In this document: piece after piece, positions 52,480 through 64,000 of the stretch
Layout of the letters: each line of letters begins with the position of its first letter
How positions within the stretch are numbered: the first letter of the stretch is position 1
Assembly (NCBI RefSeq): GCF_036323735.1
Contig: NC_086022.1
Coordinates: forward strand, 70,686,702-70,750,701
From: Rattus norvegicus
Taxonomy: Eukaryota; Chordata; Mammalia; Rodentia; Muridae
DNA: 64,000 bases
Reading direction: 5' to 3'
The notes under the pieces: model-generated
The model's input: only the letters and a program-made list of their open reading frames with translations
Told to the model about the DNA's origin: nothing
Databases searched by the model: none
Position numbers and translations under genes: made by a program

Positions 52480-52995
52480 TTCCCAGGTGTGGGGTTGCTA
52501 CCCACCTCAATGGTTTATGTTTCCCAGTGAAAGACACACATACACAGCCTTTATATCTTAATATGCCTTAAGCACATTAATAGCTGAGTGACTGCTTAAC
52601 TTCCATGCTGCTGGAATCTACCTTCTGCTGATTATTCTGAGTTACTACTTATTAATTTTTATGTTGCATTTTGGCTGCTCTCAACTTCAATTAGTCAGCC
52701 ATCTGGGCCACGAAAACATGGCCCAGAGCCTTGGGTGCTCTCCTAGCTTCTTTATCCCATGGTGGTTGCTGTGTTTCTCCTCTTTCCACACTCTCCTAAA
52801 GCAAGGCTGATCTTTCTCTCTCTCCTCCTGCTTCCTTGGAGTCCAAGCCCAGAACTCTAAATCCTGCCCACATCTCTCCTCAGCTATTGGCTGCTGCCAT
52901 CTTTATTTTCCAATCAAAATTATTAGGGGCAGGTTCCCAGACACTATGTGCAGAGCCTCTTGTGCAAACAGTTTTGGGGGGACCTAATTAGCATC
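52480..52995 (-). mobile_element. possible ERV LTR
   Basis: A mixed-GC block whose reverse strand contains words reminiscent of rodent ERV-K LTRs ('ggctgctgccatctttatt...ccaatcaaaattattaggggcaggttc' on the plus strand). No internal retroviral region adjoins it. Identity is tentative. Confidence 0.35.
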
Positions 52996-53700
52996 AGCAT
53001 ACAAACCGATACACTGAGTTTATCTAATCAAAAACCAGCAGGAATTAAAAAGGGTTACCCAGCAGGTAATGGTATAGTTATCTTCCTGTATACTGTTTAT
53101 TGTCTAAGTATCTTGCAGACAACTTGCTTGTATTCCTCTGATAGTTGTTTTAAAATATTAACCTGAGGTAAGATGGTTCAAAACAGAGGAGGCTTGAGAA
53201 GTAATTAGGGTGAACTACTTTGAGAAATGTGGACATCCCGTGAGGAACTGTTTTTAAGCTGGAAGGACCAGCGGTAGCTCGTGTGACCACATGAGGATGC
53301 AGTTATAGGAGGTATGAGGGCACACCAGAAAATCAGGACTCTCGCCCTCCCAAGACCTTTTGTTGCCTTGAGTTTGGACTCAGCACCCTCCAAACCTGTA
53401 AAGTGTATATGACTTTTAGTCCCATGGGCTCTGGTGTTTTGCAATGGCTATTTGAGCTGACTTACACATTTTTTAAACCTTATCAGCAGGGTGGGCTGCA
53501 CCATGGGTTGCTTCCTTATTAAAGCCTACTCCATTTGCTCAGTGTTATCTGTGCTTAGGCACCACTTCTCATTGCGTCCTTTCCATTGCATCATTCTCTA
53601 GATGATAACAGGAACTAGGAGGTAGGATTTCTACCTGACGCATCCCTGGATGGACTGGTGGTGCAATGATGACTTGGGTGACAGCCAGTAAGGAACAAAG
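52996..53700. other. non-coding intergenic DNA
   Basis: No supported gene. The frame 53205-53444 (-) is short and unrecognised. Confidence 0.45.
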
Positions 53701-53701
53701 G

Positions 53702-53750
<49 letters not shown>

Positions 53751-54064
53751 TGCATGTGAGTATATGTGTGTGTGAGTATATGTGTGTGTGTGTGAGTATG
53801 TGAGTATGATTGTGAGTGTTTGTGTGCAGGTGGTTGTGTATGTGCAGGTGTTTGTGTGAGTATGTGTGTGCATGTGTATGTATGGATGTGTGTGTGTGTA
53901 TGAGGGTGTATCAGTGTGACTGTGTGTGCATGTGTTTGTGTGTGTGTGAGAGAGAGTGTGTGTATGTGTGAGTGTGCTTGTTTGAATGTGTGTGTGTGTT
54001 TGAGTGAGTGTATGTGGTTATGCATGCATATGGGCGCATGTGGGTATGTGTGTGAGTATGAGTG

Positions 54065-54114
<50 letters not shown>

Positions 54115-54428
54115 TGCATGTGAGTATATGTGTGTGTGAGTATATGTGTGTGTGTGTGAGTATGTGAGTATGATTGTGAGTGTTTGTGTGCAGGTGGTTG
54201 TGTATGTGCAGGTGTTTGTGTGAGTATGTGTGTGCATGTGTATGTATGGATGTGTGTGTGTGTATGAGGGTGTATCAGTGTGACTGTGTGTGCATGTGTT
54301 TGTGTGTGTGTGAGAGAGAGTGTGTGTATGTGTGAGTGTGCTTGTTTGAATGTGTGTGTGTGTTTGAGTGAGTGTATGTGGTTATGCATGCATATGGGCG
54401 CATGTGGGTATGTGTGTGAGTATGAGTG

Positions 54429-54479
<51 letters not shown>
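53701..54479. repeat. TG-rich minisatellite: perfect 364-bp tandem duplication
   Basis: A TG-rich unit containing TGTGAG, TGCA and GAGAGA variants occurs twice. The word TTTGTGCATGTGAG starts at 53747 and 54111, and TATGAGTGAG at 54057 and 54421, both exactly 364 bp apart. The roughly 325 non-pure bases of each copy look identical, and each copy is bordered by (TG)n. The long Thr/His-rich frames on the minus strand here are repeat artefacts. Confidence 0.95.
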
Positions 54480-54482
<3 letters not shown>

Positions 54483-54536
54483 AAAAGCACAGATAATCAC
54501 CATTGTTGGAACTAGATCTTAAATGTTTATACATTC

Positions 54537-55045
54537 TTTTTTTATTAGATATTTTTTATTTACATTTCAAATGTTATTCCCTTTCCTGGTTTCCCATCCA
54601 TAAACACCTGATTCCATCCCTCTCCCCTTCTACAAGGGTGTTCCCACTCCCCAACCACTTCCCTTTCCCGATTCCCTGCCCTGACATTCCCCTACATGGG
54701 GGTCCAGCCTTGGCAGGACCAAGGGCTTCTCTTCCCGTTGGTGCCCAACAAGGCCATCCTCTGCTACATAAGCAGTGGGAGCCATGGGTCTGTCCATGTT
54801 TAGTCTTTGGGTAGTGGTTTAGTCCCTGGGAGGTCTGGTTGGTTGATATTGTTGTTCTTATGGGGTTACAAGCCCCTTCAGCTCCTTCAATCCTTTCTTG
54901 AATTCTTCCAACTGGAACCCCGTTCTCAGTTCAATGGTTGCTGTTAGCATTCGCCTCTGTATTTGTCATGCTCAGGTTGAGCCTCTCAGGAGATGGCTAT
55001 ATCAGGCTCCTGTCGGCGAGAACTTCTTGGCTTCATTACTATTGT
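54537..55045 (-). mobile_element. L1 3' UTR fragment
   Basis: Starts with the reversed A tail ('tttattagatattttttatttacatttcaaatg') and continues through the L1 3' UTR to 'ggagatggctatatcaggctcctgtcggcg', the mirror of 21,960-22,370. Short open frames here are not host genes. Confidence 0.9.
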
Positions 55046-56434
55046 CTAGTTATATATATATATGCAGGATCCCTAAATGCTAAATGGGGCAGGCTCATTC
55101 TTTTTGAATTTTTCTCCTTAGTTACTTTCACACACATCTGGGTTGATTGGTGGTACGGGATGGGGTAGATTATTGCTAAGGACCACAGCTACATCAGTGG
55201 TGAGATCACCAGCTTTTCATTATTTGGAGCAATATCAAGATAATATGAGGAAGTACTTATTTTTGCTCATGATTTCAGAGGTCAACTATTTTACTCTACA
55301 TTCATTTTTGGGTCGTGGTGAGGCAGAGCACTGTGGTGATGAAAGCATGTGGCAGATGGTATACCTCAATGTGGACAAGAAGCTATCGAAAGGAGATGAG
55401 ACTGAGGACCATGCATGTTCTACAAAGCTACACCCTCGGTGGTATATTTCCTCCATTTAGACCTTAGTTCCTAAAAATTCTATCACGAAGATCCAAACAT
55501 TCAACACAGACTCCATGATAAGTAATAGTGCACTTTTGGAATACTGGTGGATGAAGCTTAGTAAAATGGAGAAAGGCTGTGATTTTAGATTTTAAAAAAT
55601 AGAATAATAATAAAGAGAAGGAGGAGGAGGAGGAGAAGAAGTAGAAGAAAGGAAAAGGTAGCACCATGTCACAGGAAGGAGCAGTGATGCTTTAGGAATG
55701 AGGACAGCCTGGAAACTGTTCTATCTTAATTGTGAGCTATTTGAATGACCTTGGGTAATTAATTTTAACTCTGAATTTTAGTGTCACTGTCTTAGTTTCA
55801 CAACTAATGTTAAATGTTAATATTAATATTTAGCAAATGTAGCAAAATTTCTCTAATGCATTATGAAACATCTAATTTTTTTAATGTAATGGACACTGTC
55901 ACCTTATTCATTTTCACAACTGCAATGTTCACAGTCTGTCCCACATCAAGCCATCAGGGATCAGGGAGAATTTATTGGTTAGGTTAAATGACTGACAAAA
56001 AAAATCCTTCAAATTCTTTCCATAAAGTTGTTTGACATTCCGCCCAGGTTCTCATTTTTCATCTTTTTCTCTTTTGACCTATTTTTATTCTTTGACAATC
56101 TTATATATGTGTCTACTGCTTTTATATTTTATTCTTTTCTTATTCTTGAGATTATAATGCACTTATATTTCTTTTTTTCCTTTCCTTCATCCAAATGTTC
56201 CCATGTACCCTTCCTCACCCTCTCATTTCTTCTGTTTTTACTACTTGTTATTGCATGTACATATGCACATGTTTATAGATCTACATTCCTGTATATAAAC
56301 TATTCAGCTTGTATAATTTTATTCTGAATTCTGAGCTTTCATCCCTTTTCCCCTTTCTTAGTCTCCTACCCCGATGAAATCTTTTTTTTTTCTTTTTTCC
56401 AAAAAAGCTTCCTTATGTTGGTGTCTTTAAAAAA
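55046..56434. other. non-coding DNA, partly old repeat
   Basis: 55,150-55,460 has a 105-codon plus-strand frame, but its text resembles a common rodent repeat ('tttttgctcatgatttcagaggtc'), not a protein family. 55,610-55,650 is GGA/GAA-rich. 56,030-56,400 is pyrimidine-rich. Confidence 0.45.
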
Positions 56435-56670
56435 GTCAGCCTAGTAAGGGCACCAGTGGAAGGGGAAGCCCTTGGTCCTGCCAAGACTGAACCCCCAGTG
56501 AACGTGATTGTTGGGGGAAGGACAGTAATGGGGGGAGGATGGGGAGGGGAACACTCATATAGAAGGAGAGGGGGAGGGTTTAGGGGATGTTGGCCTGAAA
56601 CCCGGAAAAGTTAATAACAATTGAAATGTAAATAAGAAATACCTAATTTAATAAAGATGGAGAAAAAAGT
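56435..56670 (+). mobile_element. L1 3' UTR tail
   Basis: G-rich L1 3' end ('tggaaggggaagcccttggtcctgcc') ending in 'aaatgtaaataagaaatacctaatttaataaag', parallel to the tails at 22,370 and 24,350. Confidence 0.85.
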
Positions 56671-56848
56671 CATTGAGTTTAATTATGGTTGGTGCCATGC
56701 ACAGGAATTTATTTACTGAAAAATGAGTAGTAAATAAGTGGCTGTGTCCTTGAAGAAAATGACAGCCTTCTCTCAGCAAGTTTGAAGAGAAAGTTCATCA
56801 TTACCAAACAGACAACACATCAATAAGTGTGTGGCAGAATACAATGTT

Positions 56849-56854
56849 TTTATT
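56849..56854 (-). promoter_or_regulatory. poly(A) signal of trypsinogen-type remnant
   Basis: AATAAA, 68 bases after the stop codon of the trypsinogen-like last exon. This is the position expected for a short trypsinogen 3' UTR. Confidence 0.65.
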
Positions 56855-57411
56855 TCCATAACCATCTCGGATTCAGTACAGAAGTGAAGTTGTCTATGAG
56901 AGGGTACCTCAGGAAAAATGCTTAGTTGGCATTAGTGGTCTGCTGAATCCAGTCCAGGTAGTTGCACACTTTGCTGTAGACACCAGTTTTCCATTTCTCA
57001 CCACAGCTTGTGCCCCAGGAGCGAATAACTTGGAATCCTTCATTGCGGATCATGGGGCTACCAGAGTCATACTGAACAAGAAGAAAAAGACCATCTGTGT
57101 TCTTGTTGATGCGCAGATGAGATAATGAGACTAGAGGTATTCTTTCATTATCCTAGGGACTATTTCTTCAGTCTTTCAAATGGTACTCACAATATTCCCA
57201 GCACACACAATCTTCTTACTATATCATGGATAAATTACTTTTTTATGGTCCTACTTCCTTCTGTTATAGTCTTGTAGGAGCAGTAAAAGGTGAAGACTGG
57301 AGATTTATGACCACCTCAACAGATCTTCTTTTCCAGAAGAGTTTCTTGCAATCCACCTTAAAATGTTGCCTGTGTATATTGTCTGGATACCATTGCTGTG
57401 ATATCCGTTTT

Positions 57412-57925
57412 TATTATCATTAAATTATTTTTATTTATTTACATTCTATACGTTGTCCCCCTTCCTGTCCCCCCCTCCCCAAGTTCTTTATTCCATCCCC
57501 CATCTCCTTTGCTTCTGAGTGGGTGGTCCCCTCACCTACCCACCCACCCACTCTCACTTCACCCTGCCAGCATCCCCATTCCCTGGGGTATCAAGTTTCT
57601 ACAGGATTAAGTGCATCTTTTCCCACTGAGGCCAGACAAGGCCATCCTCTGCTACATATGTGCTGGGAACCATGGACTAGCCCATGTATGCTCTTTGGTT
57701 GGTGGCTTAGTCTGTGAGAGCTTTGAGGGGTCCTGGTTAGTTGATACTGTTGTCTTTCCTTTGGGTTACAATCTCCTTCAGCTCCTTCAGTCCTTCCCCT
57801 ACCACTTCCTTAGGAGTCCCTGACCTCAATCCAAAGGTTGGCTGTAAGTATTTGCATCTGTCTTAGTTAGCTGCTGAGAAAGCCTCTGAGGACAGCCATG
57901 CTAGGCTCCATTGCTGTGGTGTCTT
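57412..57925 (-). mobile_element. L1 3' UTR fragment cutting the ERV-L
   Basis: Reversed A tail at the left ('ttaaattatttttatttatttac'), then the L1 3' UTR through 'gaggacagccatgctaggctcc'. It abuts the ERV-L pol just beyond the YIDD motif, so either the L1 insertion or an associated deletion removed the 3' part of the provirus. Confidence 0.85.
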
Positions 57926-60736
57926 ACCCCTGATTCTAACATAATGTCATCAATATAGTGCACCAATGTACTGTTTTGTTAGAAGAGAGGTGATCAAGAT
58001 CCCCTCTAACTTAGTTATAACACAGGGCAGGAGGGTATTATATCCTTGAGGCAAAACTTCAAAGGTATTCCGCTGGCCTTTCCAACTGAAAGCAAATTGC
58101 TTTCAGTGGTCCTTATGGACAGGTACTGAGAAAGCATTTGCTAGATCAATACCTGCATACCAGGTACCAGGGGATGTGTTAATTTGCTCAAGTAGCTGCT
58201 AAACTACATCTGGTACAGCAGTTGTAATTGGCGTTACTACCCGATTTAGTATTTGGTGGTCAGCTGTCATTTTTTCCATGATCCATCTGTCTTCTGCAGT
58301 GGACAGATATGATAGTTAAAGGGAGATGTGGTGGAAACCACCACCCCTGCATCTTTCAAGTACTTGATGGTGGTAGTAATTTCTGCAATTCCTCTGGGAA
58401 TATAATACTGGAATAATAATTTTCTTTGGCAGAGGCAATTCTAAAAGTTTCCATTTGGTCTTTCCAACCATAATATTCCTCACTCCACAGGGCAGGGAAC
58501 CAATGTGAGAATTTTGCAAATTTCTAAGTATATCTATCCCAAGTATACATTCTGGAACTGGGAAAATGACTACAGGATGTGTTCAGGAACCTACTGGACC
58601 TACTGTGAGTCAAATATCAGCCAAAAACTCCATTAATCACCTGTCCTCAATAAGTGCCTTCTTTAATTGGCATTCTTTAATACAATGTTTCTTGGAATCT
58701 CTAGGAATCAGTGCCAATTCAGAACCAGTATCTGATAGATCCCAGAAAGTCTGATTATTTTCTTTCCCCCAGTGTACAGTTACCCTTGTAAAAGGCCACA
58801 GGTCTCTTGGAGAAGAACTGGAGAAAGGCTAACAGCAAAACTTTTATGTATCTTATCAAGATCCTTCCTCAGGGTAACCTGGCCACCCCTTCACTCAAGA
58901 GGTTCTTGGTCTGCAAACTGGCTCAAGCCTGGAAACTGATTCTCTGGCTAAGATTGCCTTTTGCCATGACACATTGTAGTGTTTCTTTCATTTGAGATTT
59001 TTTCTGCATATCCATATCAGATATGCAGTAGGCTTTCTATCTATTTCATGCCTGGAAACACCAGGAGTGATTATCCGGTAGCAAAAGTCTGTATGGGTCA
59101 TGCCATTATAAATTTCACCTTTCCTGTGCTGACCATTAAGGACTACTAGGTCATTATAAATGTTGTTTTGTTTATGCTATCCATTATAACTATGATCACC
59201 TTGTCTCTGGCGATTTAATGCGGTCATCTGGTCCTTGCTACCTGGAGGCCCAATTAAACCCATTGCATTTAATTCATCTAATTGAGCAGCAGCATCTCCC
59301 ACCCTAAGGTCTGGCACAAGAAAAAGGGAAAGGACAAAACTCTTCAAATGTGCTGCTGCCCATTTCACTAGTTTGAGTCTTACAGGATTTGTGAAGGGCC
59401 TATTTTCTGGGCCTTCCCACTGTGGAGGATTAGGTTTTACACAAAGTTTTCCACTCTAGCATTACAATTTCCCTGAGCTTTAAAATCCTTTCAACAACAC
59501 TAAGCTAAGGGATATCAGGCATCTCCAACTCCTTTTCAGTAGGCCATCCTTTGATAAACGCTTCCGTCAACCATTCAAACAAACTTCTGACTTTTTTGTT
59601 TTTTTAGCTACGTGAGCTTCCACATTAAACCTAGAATCTCTAGTCTGAGGGCCCACGTCAATAAACTCAGGCTGGTCTAGTTTTATGTTCCTTCCACCAT
59701 TATCCCACACCCTTAAAATCCATTCCCACACACATTCCCCAGACTTCTGCTTGAATTAATTAGAAACTCATTAAGCTCCTTAGTAGTGTATCACATTTCC
59801 TCATGGACTACACTTTCTACCTCCTCTCTAGAGGCCTGCTTTGCCTTGAGTCTGATAATAGTTCTAGAAGAAACTATTAGTGGAAGTTGAGGAACATCAG
59901 TATTGTCTTGCCTGACATTTTTTTCAGAGAAAGTCATCACTAGTTTGTCAGACTCTGAGGGATTAATTTCCTCATGTGAAAAAGGCATTATTTCAAGGAG
60001 TGGGCTGAGGGCACTACTTCCACTGGTGAGGTAAACCTCTGAAAATGAAAAAATTTAAATTTCTCAGCTTTAACAGGGCCCTCCCACCCATCCCTGTCCC
60101 AAGTGTGAGGATACAGTTCTTTGCCAATCAATGCCCTTATTTTAACTGCTGTTGCCCTCTGGGGCTGAGACTTGAATTTTCACTTTAATTCAGCCAACCT
60201 TATAATGAGGGCTTCAGTTTGATTTTCTGTAACGCAAGCTCTATGGCTGCTGGACAGATTCTCTTCAAGGGCACACTTTAGAGACCTTTAGATTGTTTAT
60301 TAGCATCTGGAAATCTTTCGATTGTTTATTTGCATCTGGAGCTGTTCAATTTTATCATACAGCTCATTCTTTTCCTTCATCAATTTTTTCCAGAGATATT
60401 AAGAGCAATAGGCCAGCAAAATCATTTTCTGACTTTTTTCCCCTCAAATTTTATAAAAATTGGTAAACCGGGTCACCTAATATATTGCTACTTATCAATA
60501 ATAATGAATCAAGATAATCAAAGGTGTTAGCTTCTTTAAGCTTGAAATATAGTTTCCCCCACAGGTCTTCGATATCCTCCGAGCTCTCAGGAGAGAGAGA
60601 GCCTATGGAGAGGTTTCAGTAGTTGTAGGTGCTGGTGAATTAGAAGATACTAGCAAATTATTAACCCGACTCCAGATTCTTAAAAGATTCATCTTTATAC
60701 TACCATTTCTTTAGAACCACTCCTGTTACCAACTTC
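57926..60736 (-). mobile_element. ERV-L (MERVL-like) internal region, truncated and inactive
   Basis: An old endogenous retrovirus relic on the minus strand. Directly after the LTR comes a tRNA-Leu-type primer binding site (60731-60717, TGGTAACAGGAGTGG). A gag-like region lies at about 60,700-59,200, protease/dUTPase-like sequence around 59,000-58,300, and the start of reverse transcriptase at about 58,300-57,946. The RT YIDD motif is at 57957-57946. Frames are broken by many stops and shifts, the longest being about 65 codons, and the rest of pol and the 3' LTR are missing. No envelope-like sequence was seen, as expected for ERV-L. It cannot encode functional proteins. Confidence 0.82.
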
Positions 60737-61305
60737 TGTATTAGTCAGGGTTCTCTAGAGTCACGAAACATATGGAATGTTTTTCTAGATTGCGTTTAGA
60801 ATGATGACTTACAGTCTGTAGTCCAACTCCCCAACAATGGTCTGAGGTGAATTAGCAGTTTAAGAATCTAGTAGTTGCTCAGTCTCACAAGGATAGTTGT
60901 TTCAGCTGGTCTTCTGGAGAAGTAGATTCTAGATGTGCTGGCAAGTAAATGCAAGCAAGTGAAGAGCAAATTTTCTTTTTTCCAATGTCCTTATGTAGGT
61001 CTCCAGCAGAGGATGTGGCCCAGATTAAAGGTGTGTACCACCATGCCTGGATCTGGGACTTGTTTCATTTCAGGCTGACCTTGAATTCAGAGATCTCCTT
61101 CCTAGTCTCCTGGGATTAAAGGCGGGTACTACTTGCCTGGACCTAAGCTTTACATAGCCACTATGCCTCAAGATCTCCATGCCAAGATACAGGTCAGAAA
61201 ACTTGTGTCTTCAAGCCTCAAGATCTAGATCACAGGTGAGCCCTCCAATTCTGGATTGTAGTTCATTCCAGATAGTCAAGATGACAACCAGCAACAACCA
61301 TTACA
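60737..61305 (-). mobile_element. 5' LTR of the ERV-L relic, with a SINE-like block
   Basis: On the minus strand it begins TGTAATGG at 61305 and ends ACCCTGACTAATACA at 60737, the terminus shared by the ERV-L LTR group. The primer binding site follows four bases later. 61,015-61,145 contains B1-like sequence in reverse ('gattaaaggtgtgtaccaccatgcctgg'), which may be part of the LTR family or an insertion. Confidence 0.8.
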
Positions 61306-61924
61306 AGTAATAAAGTAATACAAATTTGATATTACTAGTACTAAAATAGAGAATTCCCTCATTTCCCCTCACAATCAAATGACATGTGACTTTATAGTAA
61401 CAAGAATTCATTAACTGTTTTTTTTTTTTCAAAACACAGGTTAAGGTTTTATCTGTGGCACATAAGATATCTTTGCCATGCCATATCCCTTCTCCCTGGG
61501 AAATAACCAACTCTTCAGTCTGCAGGCTTGCACTGAACCATTAACACCATGTTTTTAGAGATCAAGACCATCATTTCTTCTATGTGGACTACTGTTTCCT
61601 TTTCTTCCCTAATTTAGAGAGCCTGCCAAGTAGTTTAGAACAGATTTCAAACACTGGACACTGAAGTTTCCATGAATTTTCTCTGATGAAAATTAGGCAT
61701 TTATAAACAGAAATGCTACACATTAATTTTCCTATATTTCTACCATCTTGCTTTCATGTTGATTTCTAAGCTCAAAACATATGTTTATATGCAATGCATA
61801 TCTCTTTGGATGCATTCTTTTGAAATACTCACCAGCAGCTCCATGGTGAACCATGAAGAGAACGATCTTCATGGTTACTCAGTAGTTCTGCACTGGGCAA
61901 TAGGAAAAAGGCTTTTTCCCCAGC

Positions 61925-61932
61925 TATTTATA
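61925..61932 (-). promoter_or_regulatory. TATA box of trypsinogen-type remnant
   Basis: TATAAATA on the minus strand, 53 bases upstream of the exon 1 ATG. This fits a TATA at about -30 and the very short 5' UTR typical of pancreatic trypsinogens. Confidence 0.7.
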
Positions 61933-64000
61933 TCTCCAGTTTTGATATTGACACTCAGGGCCATGGATGCCACAAGAGAGATTTCACTGTAAAGTAAAAG
62001 AAAAAAAATAGAGTTCAAGCCTTGACAGATGAAGGACGACTCAGGACCACATGTAAGCATTTCCCACTTTCTGAGACGGCTATGGGAATGGGCGCTGCAA
62101 ACTCAACCTAGTGGGGACTGCCCATTGCAAAATGAAATAAGTTGTATTCAACACATGGTACAAAGCTGCATGGTTCTTATAAAATATAATATCCTAGTTG
62201 TGCACTTTAACCCAATGGGCTATGTGAAACCCTGTGTCCTTGGTATGTAACTAATAGCTGTTTCAACATACTTTGTTGATTTTTCTTGGCACAAAGTATA
62301 TGACTAAATGTAATGCATATACCTGCTCATTCATTCATTAGAAAACCGGATGATAGCTCTGATCTTTTACATGCATGCTTACTTTTCATTGTTAGAGGGA
62401 CTGAATTTGAGATCACCCTGGGCTGGTAGCAAGTTCAAGGCCAGTCTGTATAACTGTTCTGGTTTGAGTTTCCAAATGCTAGGATTACAGTTGTGTGCCA
62501 CTGTGGGTGGTGTGACATCATTTTGTGACAATTCCCCCTTTTGTCTGAATAGTTTTCTCTGAATACACTGCTTATAAAACATTCTATGGTTTGATTTTAA
62601 TTGTGCCTTGTCACTGGATGGCAAAAAGCTTAAAGCAGTCATGGTTCAAATTATAGAAAGTTTTTTATCCATTTGACACAACAGTACTCCTTTTGTTTCT
62701 CCATGCACCATCTAGGGAAAGATTTGTTTGAAAATATTTTGTCAGTGCTGTCAAGTTGTTCTTATTATTTACAAATGCATCTGAATTCTTGCTTCAGCTT
62801 AATAAGTAGCATAATTTGTCAATAATAGGATGTTAAAACATAAAAGACAACTTAACTTTTATTCTGAGGTAAAAATGGATAAAGTGGAATGTGTTCTATT
62901 TGTGTACAGCTATACTCTGTCAGTGACAAATCCTTTGAGTTATTAGAGTAGTTGGGCTTGAAGTATTCAGTACCTGGTGATTTCTAGTTATCTTGATGCA
63001 GTTCAGAGCACAAGAATACCATTCCCAGATTTAGTTTGGAGTCCAAAAACCTGGTAAAGTATTCTTTAAAGCTTTGCTTTTTTGAAGGCACATATACTTA
63101 GGACCCAACTTAATTTAATAAGGAAGAAATCGGTAACTATTAGCATTACAGTTACATAGAAATAATTTTTTACTTTTCTACATCCGTAGTAAAATTTAAA
63201 ATCACTGGCTATATAAAATAGGAGGTCACCCACATTGACAAAACAATCAAGGCCCAAAGCCTTGTTGCTGTTTGGATGTGAAACACTTCTCACAGGCTTA
63301 TGTGTTTGAATACTTGGTCCCCAGGAAGTAATGTTATTTGTAAAGGTGATAGAACCTTTAGGTGGCTGCTAGAGAAAGCCTGCCACTGCTACTGGGCTTG
63401 GAGGATTTGAGGTGTGGCTGTACTACCTCCTCCTCCTTTTCCTCCTTCCTCTATCTCTCTCCCATTCCTTTCTTCCCTCTCCCCTCCCCTCCCATTCCTC
63501 CCAGTCTTAGGCTGTAAAGTGATCTGCTTCTCTTGACCTCCATGCCTTTCCTTACCAGGATGGATTGTGTCCTCCCTAGAACAGTCAGCCAAAGTAAACA
63601 CTTTCTCCCCTAAGCTGTTTTTGTCAGGGTATTCTATCAAAGTATCAGGAAAGCAACCAAGAGAGACTTCTTACTAATTTAGGAGGCTGTGTTAGAGACT
63701 GCAGAGAGGCGACTCCCTGGTGTGCAACATTGTTTCCCACTCCTGTGGACAGTAACAAAAGGGTTGCTTACACAAGGCATATAGGTGCAGACTAGGTTTA
63801 AATAATTAAAAATAGGATTTACAAAAGTCAGAATGTCAAAAAAAAATTTAACGACTGGTTCATACTTTGAAGGACTACATGTGTATTGTTCAAAAGAGAC
63901 CATACATTATTCATTTGGAATGCCTTAAACTCATTACCCTAAATTCTCTAAATCTTTGCATAATATTTTAATAAATAAATTAACAACATAATAAAGTTGA
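61933..64000. other. non-coding DNA with old repeats
   Basis: 62,400-62,520 contains a decayed B1-like piece ('aagttcaaggccagtctgtataac'). 63,280-63,670 resembles an old interspersed repeat starting at 'gtttgaatacttggtccccag', with a TCC-rich tract at 63,425-63,500. No exon of a further trypsin gene was found. Confidence 0.45.

Larger units (their letters stand above)
56922..61872 (-). pseudogene. trypsinogen-type pseudogene, only first and last exons left
   Basis: Last exon 57071-56922 (50 codons with stop) reads like trypsin exon 5: DSGSP, SWGTSCG, TGVYSKVCNYLDWIQQT. The serine remains, but Gly193 of the oxyanion hole is Tyr and Gly197 is Ser. First exon 61872-61833 is 40 bases (MKIVLFMVHHGAA plus one base) with a good GTGAGT donor, the size and phase of trypsinogen exon 1, though HH disrupts the signal peptide. 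A TATA box and a poly(A) signal sit at the right distances. Exons 2-4 (activation peptide, His57, Asp102) were not found in the 4.76 kb between. That interval holds an ERV-L fragment with LTR and an L1 3' end. A short stretch near 57,189-57,215 could be a decayed piece of exon 4, but this is weak. Same strand and phases as Prss58/59. Confidence 0.8.

Noticed and set aside
53615..54503. Long Thr/His-rich open frames on the minus strand
   Set aside because: They are translations of the TG/CA tract and recur identically in the duplicated unit.
55143..55460. 105-codon plus-strand frame
   Set aside because: The sequence resembles a common rodent repeat, and no protein motif is present.
57189..57221. 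Possible trypsin exon 4 end on the minus strand (KIVCAGNI then GTGAGT)
   Set aside because: Only about eight codons fit, a stop lies just upstream, and the residues normally before GDSGGP are missing. Too weak to call.

Overview
This is mammalian, very probably rat (Rattus), genomic DNA. It has spliced genes with long introns, ID SINEs (tRNA-Ala/BC1 type) with target-site duplications, B1, B2 and B3 SINEs, rodent L1 elements, an ERV-L relic and many simple repeats. The gene order (Moxd2, one T-cell receptor beta V segment, then trypsin-like genes) is the 5' edge of the T-cell receptor beta locus. The assignment rests on recognised protein families and splice-site reading, not on a database search.

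Layout. 1-4.6 kb: an L1 tail and non-coding DNA. 4.67-13.17 kb, minus strand: all 13 coding exons of Moxd2, a copper monooxygenase. They join in frame to 619 codons with all six expected copper ligands. 15.5-24.4 kb: a dead L1 on the plus strand followed by further L1 3' ends. 25.72-26.35 kb, plus strand: Trbv1, with leader, V exon and a consensus-quality 23-RSS. 32.7-36.7 kb, minus strand: a five-exon Prss58 (trypsin-X3) homologue with a one-base insertion in exon 4. 44.3-51.1 kb, minus strand: an intact five-exon relative, probably Prss59, 251 codons. 56.9-61.9 kb, minus strand: the two end exons of a trypsinogen-type gene with TATA box and poly(A) signal. Its middle exons are missing, and an ERV-L fragment and an L1 3' end fill the gap. 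The rest is intergenic and repeat DNA.

How the genes relate. They are neighbours, not a pathway. Trbv1 is a rearranging segment joined to D/J segments far downstream. The trypsin-like genes are residents embedded in the TCR beta locus. Prss58 and Prss59 both lack the active-site serine motif and the zymogen activation site, so they are non-catalytic protease homologues. The trypsinogen remnant is a third, broken family member. I found no new system. The most useful observations are the Prss58 frameshift, the loss of one disulfide in Prss59, the extra germline cysteine in the Trbv1 CDR3, the perfect 364-bp TG-rich duplication, and the hollowed-out trypsinogen gene.
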